Shown here: piece after piece, positions 25,175 through 37,058 of the stretch
Position numbering within the stretch: position 1 is the first letter of the stretch
Layout: each line of letters opens with the position of its first letter
From: Ascidiaceihabitans sp.
GTDB taxonomy: Bacteria > Pseudomonadota > Alphaproteobacteria > Rhodobacterales > Rhodobacteraceae
Length of the DNA: 39,125 nt
Direction: 5' to 3'
Assembly (NCBI GenBank): GCA_028825475.1
Contig: JAPKAB010000022.1
Span: forward strand, 1 to 39,125
Program-made: the position numbers and the translations under genes
The notes under the pieces: generated by a model
The model's database searches: none
What the model saw: only the letters and a program-made list of their open reading frames with translations
What the model was told of the DNA's origin: nothing

Positions 25175-26703
25175 AAAAATAGATCGACCAGCGTAAGGCC
25201 AAAGGCACCAATTCCAACGGAACAAACAGCCGTAAGGATAATCCAACGCCAAAACGTTGGGCGATTAGGGGTGTCGAGTTGACCCTGTTGAATCAACAGG
25301 CCTTCGACCAATGCCGGCAGGCGCGGGCCAAAGCGCGCAAGCACGCGCGCGGTTTTACCTAAATCAGATAGGACAGCCTTCGGCCCAATGGACTTCGTGA
25401 TGTAATCGGTCACGATTGGGCTGGCGACTTCCCAGATGTTGATTTGCGGGTTCAAACTACGGGCGACGCCTTCGACCACAACCATGGTGCGCTGCAGCAA
25501 AATCAATTCGGTCCGTGTTTCCATGCCAAAGCGTTCTGTTACCTCAAACAGATAGCTGAACAAACGACCCATAGACATCTGGGATGCATCCATCCCAAAA
25601 ATGGGTTCGCCAACAGCGCGCAACGCGCGTGCAAATTCATCTACATCTTTGTCAGCAGGAACATAGCCCGCTTCAAAATGGACCTGCGCGACCCGCTTGT
25701 AATCCTTGCGAATGAAGCCGTACAAAATCTCGGCGTAAACGCGTCGTGTGTATTCATCGATGTGGCCCATGATCCCAAAATCATAGGCGATGATGTCACC
25801 GTTTGGGGCAACCTTCAGATTGCCTTGATGCATGTCAGCATGGAAATAACCATCGCGCAGGGCGTGACTTAGAAACAATTGCAAAACGCGATCACCAAGC
25901 AAAGCGCGGTTGTGACCCGCAGCATCAATTGCATCGTTGTCACCCATTGGAGCGCCGTCTGCCCAACCCAAAGTCATCACACGACGTGCTGAATATTCCC
26001 ACTTGATCTTCGGAAGTTGAAAGCCTTCATCATTCACGGTGTTAGCCGCAAATTCAGAAGCTGCAGAACTTTCTAAGCGCAGATCAAGTTCACCCTGAAC
26101 CACGCCATCAAAATGTTCGATCACTTCGATGGGCCTAAGGCGACGCGCGCCAGGGGCACAGATTTCCATAATCCGTGCAGCAAGGTAAAACGCATCAACG
26201 TCTTTGCCAAATGCCCGTTCAATTCCGGGGCGCAACACCTTGACCGCAACATCTTCACCCGTTGCGGCAACACGTGCGCGGTGCACCTGTGCAATTGAAG
26301 CCGCAGCGACGGGTTCGCTAAACTCTGAAAAAATCTGATCAACAGGCTGGCCCAATTCCCGTTCGACCTCAGCCTTGGCTTCCTCGATTGAGAATGGCGG
26401 TAGTTTGTCTTGAAGTACACGCAGTTGAACCGCCAACTCAGCGCCAACTACATCAGGACGCGTCGAAAGAACTTGCCCCAATTTAATATATGCAGGACCC
26501 AGTGCCGTCAGCGCACGGGTCGCTGGTGGCATTTCAGGGTCACCTTTGTAGCCCAACCACATGAATGGCTTGCCCAGCGCCTTGGCAACAAACCGTAGAG
26601 ATCGCGGTGCTTCGAACGCATCCAGCACGACATTCATCGCGCCTGTGCGTTCAAGTGTTGCGCCTGTACGGATCAGTCGCCAGATATTGTGTGGGCCGCG
26701 CAT
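25171..26703 (-). CDS. ubiB: UbiB, ABC1-family ubiquinone biosynthesis protein
   Basis: A 510-aa atypical kinase-like ATPase needed for ubiquinone synthesis. The diagnostic KxGQ motif is in AYIKLGQVLSTRPD (Lys about 74), a catalytic-loop-like HADMHQGN follows in the second half, then AYDFG for metal binding. The C-terminus carries a hydrophobic membrane anchor (WIILTAVCSVGIGAFGL). I use ATG 26703, one base after the ubiE stop, because the MRGPHNIWRL N-terminus suits the family; the frame to 26736 would overlap ubiE. It is translated from the ubiE-ubiB unit. Confidence 0.95.
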   Translation of the reverse strand: MRGPHNIWRLIRTGATLERTGAMNVVLDAFEAPRSLRFVAKALGKPFMWLGYKGDPEMPPATRALTALGPAYIKLGQVLSTRPDVVGAELAVQLRVLQDKLPPFSIEEAKAEVERELGQPVDQIFSEFSEPVAAASIAQVHRARVAATGEDVAVKVLRPGIERAFGKDVDAFYLAARIMEICAPGARRLRPIEVIEHFDGVVQGELDLRLESSAASEFAANTVNDEGFQLPKIKWEYSARRVMTLGWADGAPMGDNDAIDAAGHNRALLGDRVLQLFLSHALRDGYFHADMHQGNLKVAPNGDIIAYDFGIMGHIDEYTRRVYAEILYGFIRKDYKRVAQVHFEAGYVPADKDVDEFARALRAVGEPIFGMDASQMSMGRLFSYLFEVTERFGMETRTELILLQRTMVVVEGVARSLNPQINIWEVASPIVTDYITKSIGPKAVLSDLGKTARVLARFGPRLPALVEGLLIQQGQLDTPNRPTFWRWIILTAVCSVGIGAFGLTLVDLFF

Positions 26704-26704
26704 A

Positions 26705-27457
26705 TTAGATTTTCCATCCTGAATGCAGTGCTGCAATTCCCATAGTCATATTGCGGTACTTCGCATTTGCGAAACCAGCGACGCGCAACATTTCCAGAAA
26801 TGTTTCTTGATTTGGAAAGTTACGAATTGATTCGACTAGGTATTGATAACTTTCACTATCGTTGGCGATCATTTTTCCCATCTTGGGGATCACACTGAAT
26901 GAATAAAGATCATATGCTTTTTGCATTGCTGCATTCGGCAGCTGGCTGAATTCCAAAACCATCAAACGACCACCCGGACGCAGCACTCGATACGCTTCGT
27001 TCAGCGCCTCCTGTGGGCGGGTCACGTTACGAATGCCAAAGCTGATTGTATAAACATCGAAACTGTTGTCCTCGAACGGCAATGCCATCGCATCGCCCAC
27101 AACCCAATCAAGGTTGTCTTGCATGCTTTCGGCCTCGGCCCGCTTGCGTCCCTCGATCAACATAGGTTCTGTCAGATCAAGAACTGTCGCATGACCGCTT
27201 CCAGCACGTTTTAGGAATTTGAACGACACATCACCGGTACCACCAGCAACATCCAATAGCTTTTGGCCACTGCGAGGGGCCAACCAATCCATCATCGCAT
27301 TTTTCCAAATGCGGTGGATGCCCATGCTCATGACGTCGTTCATAATGTCATAATTACTAGCGACAGAGTTGAATACGCCCTGTACCCGACCAGCTTTTTC
27401 GCCTTCAGGTACGGTTTCAAAACCAAAATGGGTGGTATTTGCGCTATCTTGAGTCAT
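26705..27457 (-). CDS. ubiE: Ubiquinone/menaquinone C-methyltransferase
   Basis: A 250-aa SAM-dependent methyltransferase of the UbiE/COQ5 family. Motif [14 protein letters not shown] and the family signatures [17 protein letters not shown] and [10 protein letters not shown] are present, and the C-terminus [13 protein letters not shown] is typical. It methylates the benzoquinol ring in ubiquinone synthesis. It is directly followed by ubiB and diverges from mutM, an arrangement shared by many alphaproteobacteria. Confidence 0.97.
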   Translation of the reverse strand: MTQDSANTTHFGFETVPEGEKAGRVQGVFNSVASNYDIMNDVMSMGIHRIWKNAMMDWLAPRSGQKLLDVAGGTGDVSFKFLKRAGSGHATVLDLTEPMLIEGRKRAEAESMQDNLDWVVGDAMALPFEDNSFDVYTISFGIRNVTRPQEALNEAYRVLRPGGRLMVLEFSQLPNAAMQKAYDLYSFSVIPKMGKMIANDSESYQYLVESIRNFPNQETFLEMLRVAGFANAKYRNMTMGIAALHSGWKI

Positions 27458-27569
27458 AGGTCTTGTCGTCCTTACAATATGCCCTTGTTATAAAGGGCTG
27501 GGGGCCACGCACAATACACCCCTTTGTCACAGGTATCGTCCTGCGCCCGTTAATAAAAGTGAGCATCCA

Positions 27570-28421
27570 ATGCCCGAACTTCCAGAGGTTGAGACAGTCC
27601 GTCGCGGTTTAACGCCAGCAATGGAAGGACAGGTTATCGTTCAGGCAGATGTAAACCGTCCTGATCTGCGCTGGCCATTTCCTGACAATATGTCAGAACG
27701 CCTGACTGGTAAGACCGTTCTGAGGCTGCGCAGACGTTCGAAATACGTACTGGCAGACCTGAGTAGTGGTGAAACACTGTTGATTCACTTAGGCATGTCC
27801 GGCCGTATGCTGATTTCTGGTGATCCATTGGGGCAATTTGTGCATGAACACCCAGCACCCGAAAAACACGATCACGTGGTTTTTCACATGAGCAACGGGT
27901 CACGCGTGACTTTTAACGATCCACGTCGCTTCGGCGCGATGGATTTATTGGACACTGCAACCGCTGAAAAACACAAATTGCTGGCAGCCCTGGGCCCTGA
28001 ACCCCTTGGGAACGATTTTAACGACTCAGTCTTAATCACAGCCTTCGAAAACAAGAAATCACCGGTCAAATCTGCACTCCTGGATCAGGGAATCGTCTGT
28101 GGCTTAGGCAACATATATGTCTGTGAAGCGCTTTTTCGCGCAGGCATCGCCCCAACACGACTTGCCAAAGACCTGACAAAAAAGCGGGTCAGATCACTGA
28201 TTCCAATCATCCGAGATGTCTTATCTGAGGCGATTGAGGCGGGAGGATCTTCGCTTAAAGATTTCCGCCAAGCAGATGGAGAACTTGGATATTTTCAACA
28301 TTCCTTTGACGTATATGGGCGCGAAGGAGACCCTTGTCGTACAGAGGGTTGTACAAAAGCCATAGAACGCATTGTTCAGTCCGGCAGATCATCGTTCCAT
28401 TGCCCCTCCTGCCAAACATAG
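27570..28421 (+). CDS. mutM: Formamidopyrimidine-DNA glycosylase
   Basis: A 283-aa Fpg/MutM base-excision enzyme removing 8-oxoguanine and formamidopyrimidines. After Met removal Pro2 and Glu3 form the catalytic N-terminus ([14 protein letters not shown]), Lys58 lies in RRSKYV, and a C-terminal zinc finger uses Cys256, Cys261, Cys278 and Cys281. All key residues are present. It is divergent from ubiE; a small inverted repeat (GCCCTT at 27481, AAGGGC at 27493) lies between them. Confidence 0.97.
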   Translation: MPELPEVETVRRGLTPAMEGQVIVQADVNRPDLRWPFPDNMSERLTGKTVLRLRRRSKYVLADLSSGETLLIHLGMSGRMLISGDPLGQFVHEHPAPEKHDHVVFHMSNGSRVTFNDPRRFGAMDLLDTATAEKHKLLAALGPEPLGNDFNDSVLITAFENKKSPVKSALLDQGIVCGLGNIYVCEALFRAGIAPTRLAKDLTKKRVRSLIPIIRDVLSEAIEAGGSSLKDFRQADGELGYFQHSFDVYGREGDPCRTEGCTKAIERIVQSGRSSFHCPSCQT

Positions 28422-28483
28422 CTTGAAACAGACTTCAGCCGTGATACTAAATTAGCTCTGACATGGATAACGGAAGAACCTAA

Positions 28484-29260
28484 ATGGCATATGAAACCAT
28501 CATCGTTGATGTTGAAAACCACGTCGCACTTATAACGTTAAACCGGCCTGACGCGCTCAATGCTTTGAATGCTCAGCTGCTTGGTGAACTGGCCGATGCG
28601 ATGACAGCCTGCCAAAACAACGACAAAGTGCGTTGCATTGTGTTGACCGGTTCCGAAAAAGCCTTTGCCGCTGGTGCCGACATCGCAATGATGCGTGAAA
28701 TGACATTTGTCGAAGCCTTTACCACAGACCTATTCACTCCAGAAACCGATCAAATTTTGCGTGTGCGCAAACCAATTATCGCAGCCGTCTCTGGATATGC
28801 GCTGGGCGGTGGTGCCGAATTGGCAATGATGTGCGATTTCATCATCTGCTCTGAGACTGCCAAATTCGGTCAGCCGGAAATCAATCTAGGTGTCATGGCT
28901 GGTATCGGCGGCACACAACGTTTGACTCGTTTTGTTGGCAAATCCAAAGCAATGGATATGAACCTAACTGGGCGCTTCATGGATGCGGACGAGGCAGAGC
29001 GTAGTGGCCTAGTTAGCCGTGTTGTCCCAGTTAAGCGCTTGCTCGAAGAGTCGTTGGGCGCTGCGCAAAAGATCTCTGAAAAATCAATTCTTTCGACTAT
29101 GGCCGTTAAAGAATCAGTGAACCGATCCTATGAGGTTTCCTTAAATGAGGGACTTTTGTTTGAACGTCGCGTTTTTCACGCACTTTTCGCAACCGAAGAC
29201 CAATCAGAAGGCATGTCAGCATTCCTAGAAAAGCGTGAAGCACAGTTCCGCGACAAGTAA
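28484..29260 (+). CDS. Enoyl-CoA hydratase (core-genome copy)
   Basis: A 258-aa crotonase-family enzyme. AGADIAMM and [15 protein letters not shown] build the oxyanion hole, and [20 protein letters not shown] carries the first catalytic Glu. The second usually reads AMEM; here it is AMDM, an Asp (codon GAT at 28955-28957). It sits in the conserved mutM - ech - rpsT - dnaA order and is unrelated in context to the catabolic operon copy at 5,529, which diverges strongly in sequence. The likely role is beta-oxidation of short-chain enoyl-CoA. Confidence 0.93.
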   Translation: MAYETIIVDVENHVALITLNRPDALNALNAQLLGELADAMTACQNNDKVRCIVLTGSEKAFAAGADIAMMREMTFVEAFTTDLFTPETDQILRVRKPIIAAVSGYALGGGAELAMMCDFIICSETAKFGQPEINLGVMAGIGGTQRLTRFVGKSKAMDMNLTGRFMDADEAERSGLVSRVVPVKRLLEESLGAAQKISEKSILSTMAVKESVNRSYEVSLNEGLLFERRVFHALFATEDQSEGMSAFLEKREAQFRDK

Positions 29261-29273
29261 AGCCATTCATACG

Positions 29274-29302
29274 TTGACTCACAAAGCCTTCGCGCCTAGA
29301 CA
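29274..29302 (+). promoter_or_regulatory. Possible rpsT promoter
   Basis: TTGACT (29274-29279) and TAGACA (29297-29302) are 17 bases apart, about 70 bases before the rpsT start. A short CAGCT/AGCTG hairpin follows at 29316-29328 and could sit in the leader. The -10 match is weak, so this is tentative. Confidence 0.35.
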
Positions 29303-29369
29303 CTCTAATTCACCGCAGCTTTTAGCTGTATAAAACTACCGCACCGAACATGAAACGGGACGAGATAAT

Positions 29370-29633
29370 ATGGCAAATACGCCTCAAGCCAAGAAACGCG
29401 CACGTCAAAACGAACGCCGTGCCGCTGTAAACAAAGCGCGCCGCTCGCGCATCAAAACATTCCTGCGTGCTGTCGAAGAAGCCATCGAATCTGGCGACAA
29501 AGAAGCATCAATCGCAGCACTTCGTGCAGCACAGCCTGAGCTGATGCGCGGTGTGACCAAAGGTATTTTCCACAAGAACACAGTGTCGCGCAAAATTTCG
29601 CGCCTGTCTGCACGTGTTAAAGCAATCGCTTAA
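29370..29633 (+). CDS. rpsT: 30S ribosomal protein S20
   Basis: An 87-aa, highly basic small ribosomal subunit protein that binds 16S r[21 protein letters not shown] at the N-terminus and the closing [19 protein letters not shown] are diagnostic and full length. It is followed by a strong intrinsic terminator and stands upstream of dnaA, as in many alphaproteobacteria. Confidence 0.98.
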   Translation: MANTPQAKKRARQNERRAAVNKARRSRIKTFLRAVEEAIESGDKEASIAALRAAQPELMRGVTKGIFHKNTVSRKISRLSARVKAIA

Positions 29634-29652
29634 ACCGATCAAAAGTATTGTG

Positions 29653-29684
29653 AAAAAGGCACCGCTTACTGCGGTGCCTTTTTT
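29653..29684 (+). terminator. Intrinsic terminator of rpsT
   Basis: GGCACCGC (29658-29665) and GCGGTGCC (29671-29678) form a perfect 8-bp stem with a 5-base loop, flanked by AAAAA and TTTTTT. It is a textbook Rho-independent terminator. Confidence 0.93.
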
Positions 29685-30144
29685 GATTCCAGTACACAAA
29701 AAATAGTCCCTCAGATTCTTTTCGTGGAATCACTGAGTCAACAATGAAGTTCTGTTGCCGCACCACTCTCGATCTTGTTACCATTGTCTCAAGCGATTCA
29801 CTTCGCCCACTGGGGGACAGTTCAAACCCAACGGTTTCTGGGACGGGACAGTTGGGCGGAAGGTAAGAAGAGCGTAATGCGTTTCTTCAACATCTGCTTT
29901 GTATCGCTAACGCGATGTAAGCCTGTCGGAAATATTGGTGTACGGGACGGTATGATATTTGATCGAGATTCACTGCTGTGATTCGATTAATTCCATACCA
30001 AATCTGTCAAAATCCAAACGAAATGACCTGTTTCTGGTTAGGAACAGATCTAAATTTTCGTCTAGTGGTAAGTGAATTGTGGTTAAGCTGAATGAGCCAA
30101 GACGCTTATCTGGTCGCAATACATGAATGGACGGTGCACGGCAT
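29685..30144 (+). promoter_or_regulatory. dnaA: dnaA upstream region: GANTC cluster and GGGAC motifs, no gene
   Basis: This 460-base stretch has no credible gene. Seven GANTC sites (CcrM methylation motif) lie at 29685, 29714, 29727, 29735, 29795, 29967 and 29980. GGGAC occurs at 29814, 29840, 29845 and 29944, with its complement at 29706. A hairpin ATCGC/GCGAT spans 29903-29916. I see no convincing cluster of DnaA boxes; the best single match is TGTGGTTAA-like near 30,077. It is therefore more clearly a cell-cycle-controlled dnaA promoter region than an origin, though an origin is not excluded. Confidence 0.55.
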
Positions 30145-31500
30145 ATGACACAACAAGAATGGGAACAACTGAACCAACAGTTGCTCAAAACAATCGGCCA
30201 GAACAATTTCAAGACATGGATCGAACCACTTAAGTTTCGTGACTTGCAAGATGGTATCGCAACCTTCCACGTCCCAACGAATTTTCTTGGAAACTATGTA
30301 AGCCAAAATTTCGCTGACGCGATCCTCCACGAGTTACGTACAGTTGATCCATCAGTTTGCCGTTTAAGCTTTGCCGTTCCAACGCACACCTCAACATCAC
30401 GCCCACAGGCTCCCACAGCAACAGCACGAGTTGCAAAGGTTGCAGCCCCGCGCCCCACGTTGAACACAGCACCGATTGATAAACGCTTCACCTTCGACAA
30501 CTTTGTTGTTGGTAAACCAAACGAATTGGCACACGCTGCTGCAAAACGCGTTGCCGAAGGTGGTCCCGTCACGTTTAACCCACTGTTCCTTTATGGTGGC
30601 GTTGGATTAGGCAAAACGCACTTGATGCATGCTATCGCTTGGGAACTGCAGACCAGCCGTCCTGATCTAAACGTTTTGTACCTATCAGCCGAACAATTCA
30701 TGTACCGTTTTGTACAAGCATTACGCGATCGCAAGATGATGGATTTCAAAGAAATCTTCCGCTCTGTTGATGTTTTGATGGTAGATGACGTTCAATTCAT
30801 CGCAGGCAAAGACAGCACGCAAGAAGAATTTTTCCACACGTTCAACGCGCTTGTTGATCAAAACAAGCAGATCATCATTTCTGCTGACCGCGCACCGGGC
30901 GAGATCAAGAATCTTGAAGATCGTGTTAAGTCACGTTTGCAATGTGGCTTGGTCGTGGACCTACACCCAACGGATTACGAACTGCGTCTTGGTATCCTGC
31001 AAAGCAAAGTAGAAATGCAACAGGCCAACTATCCGGGCCTAAAGGTTGAAGATGGCGTGCTCGAATTCCTTGCGCACCGCATTTCGACCAACGTTCGTGT
31101 TCTTGAGGGCGCGTTGACCCGTCTATTTGCATTTGCCTCTCTTGTTGGCCGCGAAATCAACATGGAGCTGACCCAAGATTGCTTGGCTGATGTTCTGCGC
31201 GCGTCTGAGCGTAGAATCACAGTTGAAGAAATTCAGCGCAAAGTGTCCGATCACTTCAATATTCGCCTCAGCGATATGATTGGCCCTAAACGCTTGCGCA
31301 GCTATGCACGCCCACGTCAGGTGGCAATGTATCTTTGCAAGAAGATGACCAGCCGCTCGTTGCCAGAAATTGGGCGCCGTTTTGGTGGTCGTGATCACAC
31401 AACAGTCATGCACGGTGTTCGCCGCATTGAAGATCTAAAAGTTCAAGATGGGCAGATGGCTGAGGACCTGGAGTTACTGCGTCGTTCACTCGAAGCCTGA
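30145..31500 (+). CDS. dnaA: Chromosomal replication initiator DnaA
   Basis: A 451-aa AAA+ initiator that binds DnaA boxes and unwinds the origin. Domain I is residues 1 to about 80 (QNNFKTWIEPL), a short domain II spans about 82-112, Walker A GGVGLGKT is at 151-158, Walker B LMVDDVQ at 211-217, and the DNA-binding signature GGRDHTTVMHG at 414-424. I choose ATG 30145 because relatives begin MTQ-E/Q-W; the in-frame ATG at 30127 would add six residues, and neither has a strong ribosome site. Confidence 0.96.
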   Translation: MTQQEWEQLNQQLLKTIGQNNFKTWIEPLKFRDLQDGIATFHVPTNFLGNYVSQNFADAILHELRTVDPSVCRLSFAVPTHTSTSRPQAPTATARVAKVAAPRPTLNTAPIDKRFTFDNFVVGKPNELAHAAAKRVAEGGPVTFNPLFLYGGVGLGKTHLMHAIAWELQTSRPDLNVLYLSAEQFMYRFVQALRDRKMMDFKEIFRSVDVLMVDDVQFIAGKDSTQEEFFHTFNALVDQNKQIIISADRAPGEIKNLEDRVKSRLQCGLVVDLHPTDYELRLGILQSKVEMQQANYPGLKVEDGVLEFLAHRISTNVRVLEGALTRLFAFASLVGREINMELTQDCLADVLRASERRITVEEIQRKVSDHFNIRLSDMIGPKRLRSYARPRQVAMYLCKKMTSRSLPEIGRRFGGRDHTTVMHGVRRIEDLKVQDGQMAEDLELLRRSLEA

Positions 31501-31583
31501 TCTAAAAATCACACTAATGTGGCAGCTTCACTTGACGACCCAGCTATTCCACCTCAAAACCAATTAAACGCTTGAGAATATGA

Positions 31584-31618
31584 CGGGACAGGGTATTTTG
31601 ACTGTCCCGACAGTCGGG
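31584..31618 (+). promoter_or_regulatory. Overlapping inverted repeats before dnaN
   Basis: CGGGACAG (31584-31591) and CTGTCCCG (31602-31609) are perfect 8-base arms around a 10-base spacer. The right arm also shares bases with a second dyad, CCCGAC (31606-31611) and GTCGGG (31613-31618). The structure ends 15 bases before the dnaN start, so it could be an operator or an mRNA structure affecting translation. The GGGACAG half-site recurs upstream of dnaA. Confidence 0.5.
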
Positions 31619-31632
31619 ATTGGAGAAGCCAC

Positions 31633-32751
31633 ATGAAAATCAGTATCGAACGCAGTGATCTGCTAAAAGCAGTGGCTCAAGCGCAGTCGGTTGTTGAACG
31701 CCGCAACACTATTCCAATTCTTGCGAACGTCTTAATTGAAGCCGAAGGATCAGATGTATCCTTCCGTGCAACCGACCTTGATATCGAAGCTGTCGACAAA
31801 GCACCGGCGCAAGTTGAGCGCGCAGGCGCAACGACCGTGTCCGCAACGACACTGCACGAAATTGTTCGCAAACTGCCAGACGGCGCATTGGTCACTCTGA
31901 CAGCCGATAGCGCAGCCGGTCGTTTGACTGTTGAGGCGGGCCGCTCAAACTTCTCACTGGCGACTTTGCCACGCGAGGATTTTCCAGTCATGGCCTCTTC
32001 GGAATACGCATCAAACTTTAGCGTACCCGCACCTGTTCTGCGCCGCTTGTTTGATAAATCAAAATTTGCAATCTCAACGGAAGAAACCCGCTACTATTTG
32101 AATGGTGTTTATATGCACATTTCTGAATCAGATGGCGGAAAAGTACTTCGCTGTGTTGCAACAGATGGACACCGTCTTGCCCGTATCGATGCGGATCTGC
32201 CTGAAGGCGCTTCAGATATGCCTGGCGTCATCGTACCACGCAAAACAGTTGGCGAAATGCGTAAGCTTCTTGACGATGACGATATGATGATTGCCGTTTC
32301 TGTTTCTGAAACGAAGGTCCGCTTTGCGACGCCAAACATCACGCTGACATCTAAAGTCATCGACGGCACATTTCCTGACTACACACGCGTCATCCCACAA
32401 GGAAATACACGTAAGTTGGAAGTTGATGCTGCTGATTTTGCAAAAGCAGTTGATCGTGTTGCCACTGTTTCATCAGAGCGATCACGCGCTGTTAAATTGC
32501 AGTTGGAAGAAGATCGTTTGATCCTTTCCGTTAACGCACCAGACAGCGGCGCTGCCGAAGAAGAGCTGGCAGTTGCCTATAGCGATGAACCCTTGGAAAT
32601 TGGCTTTAACGCCAAGTATCTGCTTGAGATTGCAAACCAAGTTGATCGCGAAAATGCTGTCTTCATGTTCAATTCATCAGGCGACCCGACATTGATGCGT
32701 GAAGGCAATGACCTTTCCGCAGTTTATGTCGTCATGCCGATGCGTGTCTAA
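31633..32751 (+). CDS. dnaN: DNA polymerase III beta sliding clamp
   Basis: A 372-aa beta clamp of normal length, with three repeated clamp domains. MKISIERSDLLKAVAQAQSVVERRNTIPIL at the N-terminus and the closing FMFNSSGDPTLMREG with VYVVMPMRV are diagnostic. It tethers polymerase III to DNA. The start has GGAG 8-11 bases upstream. It follows dnaA and precedes recF in the classic order. Confidence 0.97.
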   Translation: MKISIERSDLLKAVAQAQSVVERRNTIPILANVLIEAEGSDVSFRATDLDIEAVDKAPAQVERAGATTVSATTLHEIVRKLPDGALVTLTADSAAGRLTVEAGRSNFSLATLPREDFPVMASSEYASNFSVPAPVLRRLFDKSKFAISTEETRYYLNGVYMHISESDGGKVLRCVATDGHRLARIDADLPEGASDMPGVIVPRKTVGEMRKLLDDDDMMIAVSVSETKVRFATPNITLTSKVIDGTFPDYTRVIPQGNTRKLEVDAADFAKAVDRVATVSSERSRAVKLQLEEDRLILSVNAPDSGAAEEELAVAYSDEPLEIGFNAKYLLEIANQVDRENAVFMFNSSGDPTLMREGNDLSAVYVVMPMRV

Positions 32752-32799
32752 GCCTAAAAAACCGGCTGTAGTGCTTTTGGAACAAGAAAGGTCACGGAC

Positions 32800-33900
32800 A
32801 TGTCATTGTACCTTTCCTCACTGATCGTTTCGCATTTCCGATCTCACAAAATTGCTCGTATTTCTGTCGATCAACGCCCTGTTGCGTTGTTCGGTCCAAA
32901 TGGTGCTGGCAAAACCAATATACTAGAAGCGGTTTCGCTGTTTTCCCCAGGCCGTGGCTTTCGTCGGGCCAGTGCCGAGGATATGGCAAGACGACCCGAA
33001 GCGTTGGGCTGGAAAATCAGCGGGTTGCTGCATGCGCCAACACAAACACACGAGATTGATATTTGGTCTGAAGCGGGTGCAGCCCGACAACTACGCATAG
33101 ACGAAAAGGCAGCCCCTCAAACTGGGTTGGGCCGCGTTGCGCGTGTCCTATGGCTGATCCCCTCCATGGACCGCCTATGGATCGAGGGCGCAGAGGGGCG
33201 CAGGCGTTTTCTGGACCGCATGACCCTTAGTTTTGAACCGCGCCATGCCGAACTATCCCTGACCTACGAAAAGGCGATGCGAGAACGCAATCGTCTGCTG
33301 AAAGATATGGTGCGCGACCCCCTTTGGTACACTGCACTTGAGGCAACCATGGCTGAGACGGGCGTTGCGATCCACAACAACCGATTGTCTGCATTAACGC
33401 AAATCGAAACAGCCCAAACAGATGCTGTCACTGCTTTTCCAATTCCCTCCCTTGAACTGACTTATGCCGACGGCCCTTTACCCACTTCAGTAGATGACCT
33501 CTGTACTGCGTTAGCCAAAAATCGCCCGCGTGATTTGGCGGCTGGTCGTACATTGATTGGACCACATCGCGCAGACTTAATCGGCACCTTCAAGGCCAAG
33601 GGCGTACCTGCACGCGACTGTTCAACCGGAGAACAAAAAGCGCTGCTGGTCTCACTGATCCTCGCCAATGCCCGCGCCTTGGCACAAGATTTCGGTGCGC
33701 CACCGCTTTTGTTGCTTGATGAAGTAGCAGCCCACTTAGACGCGGACCGCCGCGCTGCCTTGTACGACGAAATTTCAGCTTTAGGGGCCCAAGCATGGAT
33801 GACCGGCACAGGCACCGAGCTGTTTGACAGCTTAGGTGATCGCGCCCAATACCTTGAAGTCATCGAAGACGCAGGCACATCCATAGTTAGAGCCATGTAA
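32800..33900 (+). CDS. recF: DNA replication and repair protein RecF
   Basis: A 366-aa SMC-like ATPase that helps load RecA at gaps. Walker A FGPNGAGKTN is at 31-40, the signature-type STGEQKALLVSLILANAR and Walker B PLLLLDEVAAHLD follow in the C-terminal third. Its TAA stop shares one base with the next ATG. Length and order (dnaN-recF-gyrB, with one gene inserted) are normal for the group. Confidence 0.96.
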   Translation: MSLYLSSLIVSHFRSHKIARISVDQRPVALFGPNGAGKTNILEAVSLFSPGRGFRRASAEDMARRPEALGWKISGLLHAPTQTHEIDIWSEAGAARQLRIDEKAAPQTGLGRVARVLWLIPSMDRLWIEGAEGRRRFLDRMTLSFEPRHAELSLTYEKAMRERNRLLKDMVRDPLWYTALEATMAETGVAIHNNRLSALTQIETAQTDAVTAFPIPSLELTYADGPLPTSVDDLCTALAKNRPRDLAAGRTLIGPHRADLIGTFKAKGVPARDCSTGEQKALLVSLILANARALAQDFGAPPLLLLDEVAAHLDADRRAALYDEISALGAQAWMTGTGTELFDSLGDRAQYLEVIEDAGTSIVRAM

Positions 33901-34520
33901 TGACACTAGATCCAAACGACCTGCTGCTTTACGCTGGCGCGCTGCTCATCCTCTTTTTGACCCCCGGGCCTGTCTTGGTCGCATTAACTGCACGTGGGCT
34001 TTCAGGTGGCTTTCACGCTGCGTGGCCCTTGGCCCTAGGTGTTGCGGTTGGAGATATTGTTTGGCCATTGATCGCCATACTTGGGATTTCTTGGATCTTA
34101 TCAGTCTTTGATACCTTCATGATTGTACTTCGGTGGGTCGCTTGTGGAGTTTTCATTGCCATGGGTTGGGCGCTTATCCGACACGCGGGACAAGCCATTT
34201 CAAGCGACAGCAGATTGACACGCCCGGGAATGTGGGCCGGTTTTCTTGCAGGAATCGCCGCAATTCTTGGCAATCCTAAAGCTGTCATATTTTACATGGG
34301 TGTGCTGCCAGGGTTCTTTGATTTGCGCACAGTCACTACGATCGACATAGCCATCATCCTAGCAATATCGGTAGCTGTTCCATTTGTAGGGAACCTTGTT
34401 TTGGCAGGATGTGTTGGGCAAATTCGTGGCCTTTTATCCTCTCCCACACTTCTAAAAAAGTTCAATATAGGATCAGGCGTATTGCTCATTCTTGTTGGGC
34501 TGGTCATTGCCGTCCTCTGA
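33900..34520 (+). CDS. LysE/RhtB-family amino-acid exporter
   Basis: A 206-aa inner-membrane protein with about six hydrophobic segments and the family motif FLTPGPVLVALTARGLSGG near the N-terminus; GNPKAVIFYMGVLPGF is the second hallmark. Members export amino acids such as homoserine, threonine or lysine. The start codon overlaps the recF stop by one base (TAATG), so it is translationally linked to recF and separates recF from gyrB. Confidence 0.93.
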   Translation: MTLDPNDLLLYAGALLILFLTPGPVLVALTARGLSGGFHAAWPLALGVAVGDIVWPLIAILGISWILSVFDTFMIVLRWVACGVFIAMGWALIRHAGQAISSDSRLTRPGMWAGFLAGIAAILGNPKAVIFYMGVLPGFFDLRTVTTIDIAIILAISVAVPFVGNLVLAGCVGQIRGLLSSPTLLKKFNIGSGVLLILVGLVIAVL

Positions 34521-34542
34521 CACAAAATGTTGTGCCTGACGC

Positions 34543-34571
34543 GTGACAATCCTCTTAAAAAACCATATACT
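34543..34571 (+). promoter_or_regulatory. gyrB: gyrB promoter
   Basis: GTGACA (34543-34548) and TATACT (34566-34571) are separated by exactly 17 bases, both one or two positions from consensus, and lie 28 bases before the gyrB ATG. A small CACAA/TTGTG hairpin just upstream may mark the end of the LysE gene transcript. gyrB can therefore be expressed apart from recF. Confidence 0.65.
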
Positions 34572-34586
34572 GTTACCAAATAATAA

Positions 34587-37016
<2,430 letters not shown>

Positions 37017-37021
37017 AAATC

Positions 37022-37054
37022 AGTTGGCGCTGATTCAAATTTTCAGCGCCAACT
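37022..37054. terminator. Shared hairpin terminator between gyrB and flgI
   Basis: AGTTGGCGCTGA (37022-37033) and TCAGCGCCAACT (37043-37054) form a perfect 12-bp stem with a 9-base loop. On the minus strand it is followed by GATTTTTAG, so it terminates flgI well. On the plus strand no T-run follows, so it is a weaker stop for gyrB. Confidence 0.8.
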
Positions 37055-37058
37055 ACAA

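Noticed and set aside
27481..27498. Hairpin GCCCTT/AAGGGC between ubiE and mutM as a terminator
   Set aside because: The genes diverge here, so no terminator is expected, and there is no T-run; function unclear.
29685..30144. Chromosomal replication origin
   Set aside because: No cluster of good DnaA boxes was found; only a single near match. Not called as oriC despite the location.
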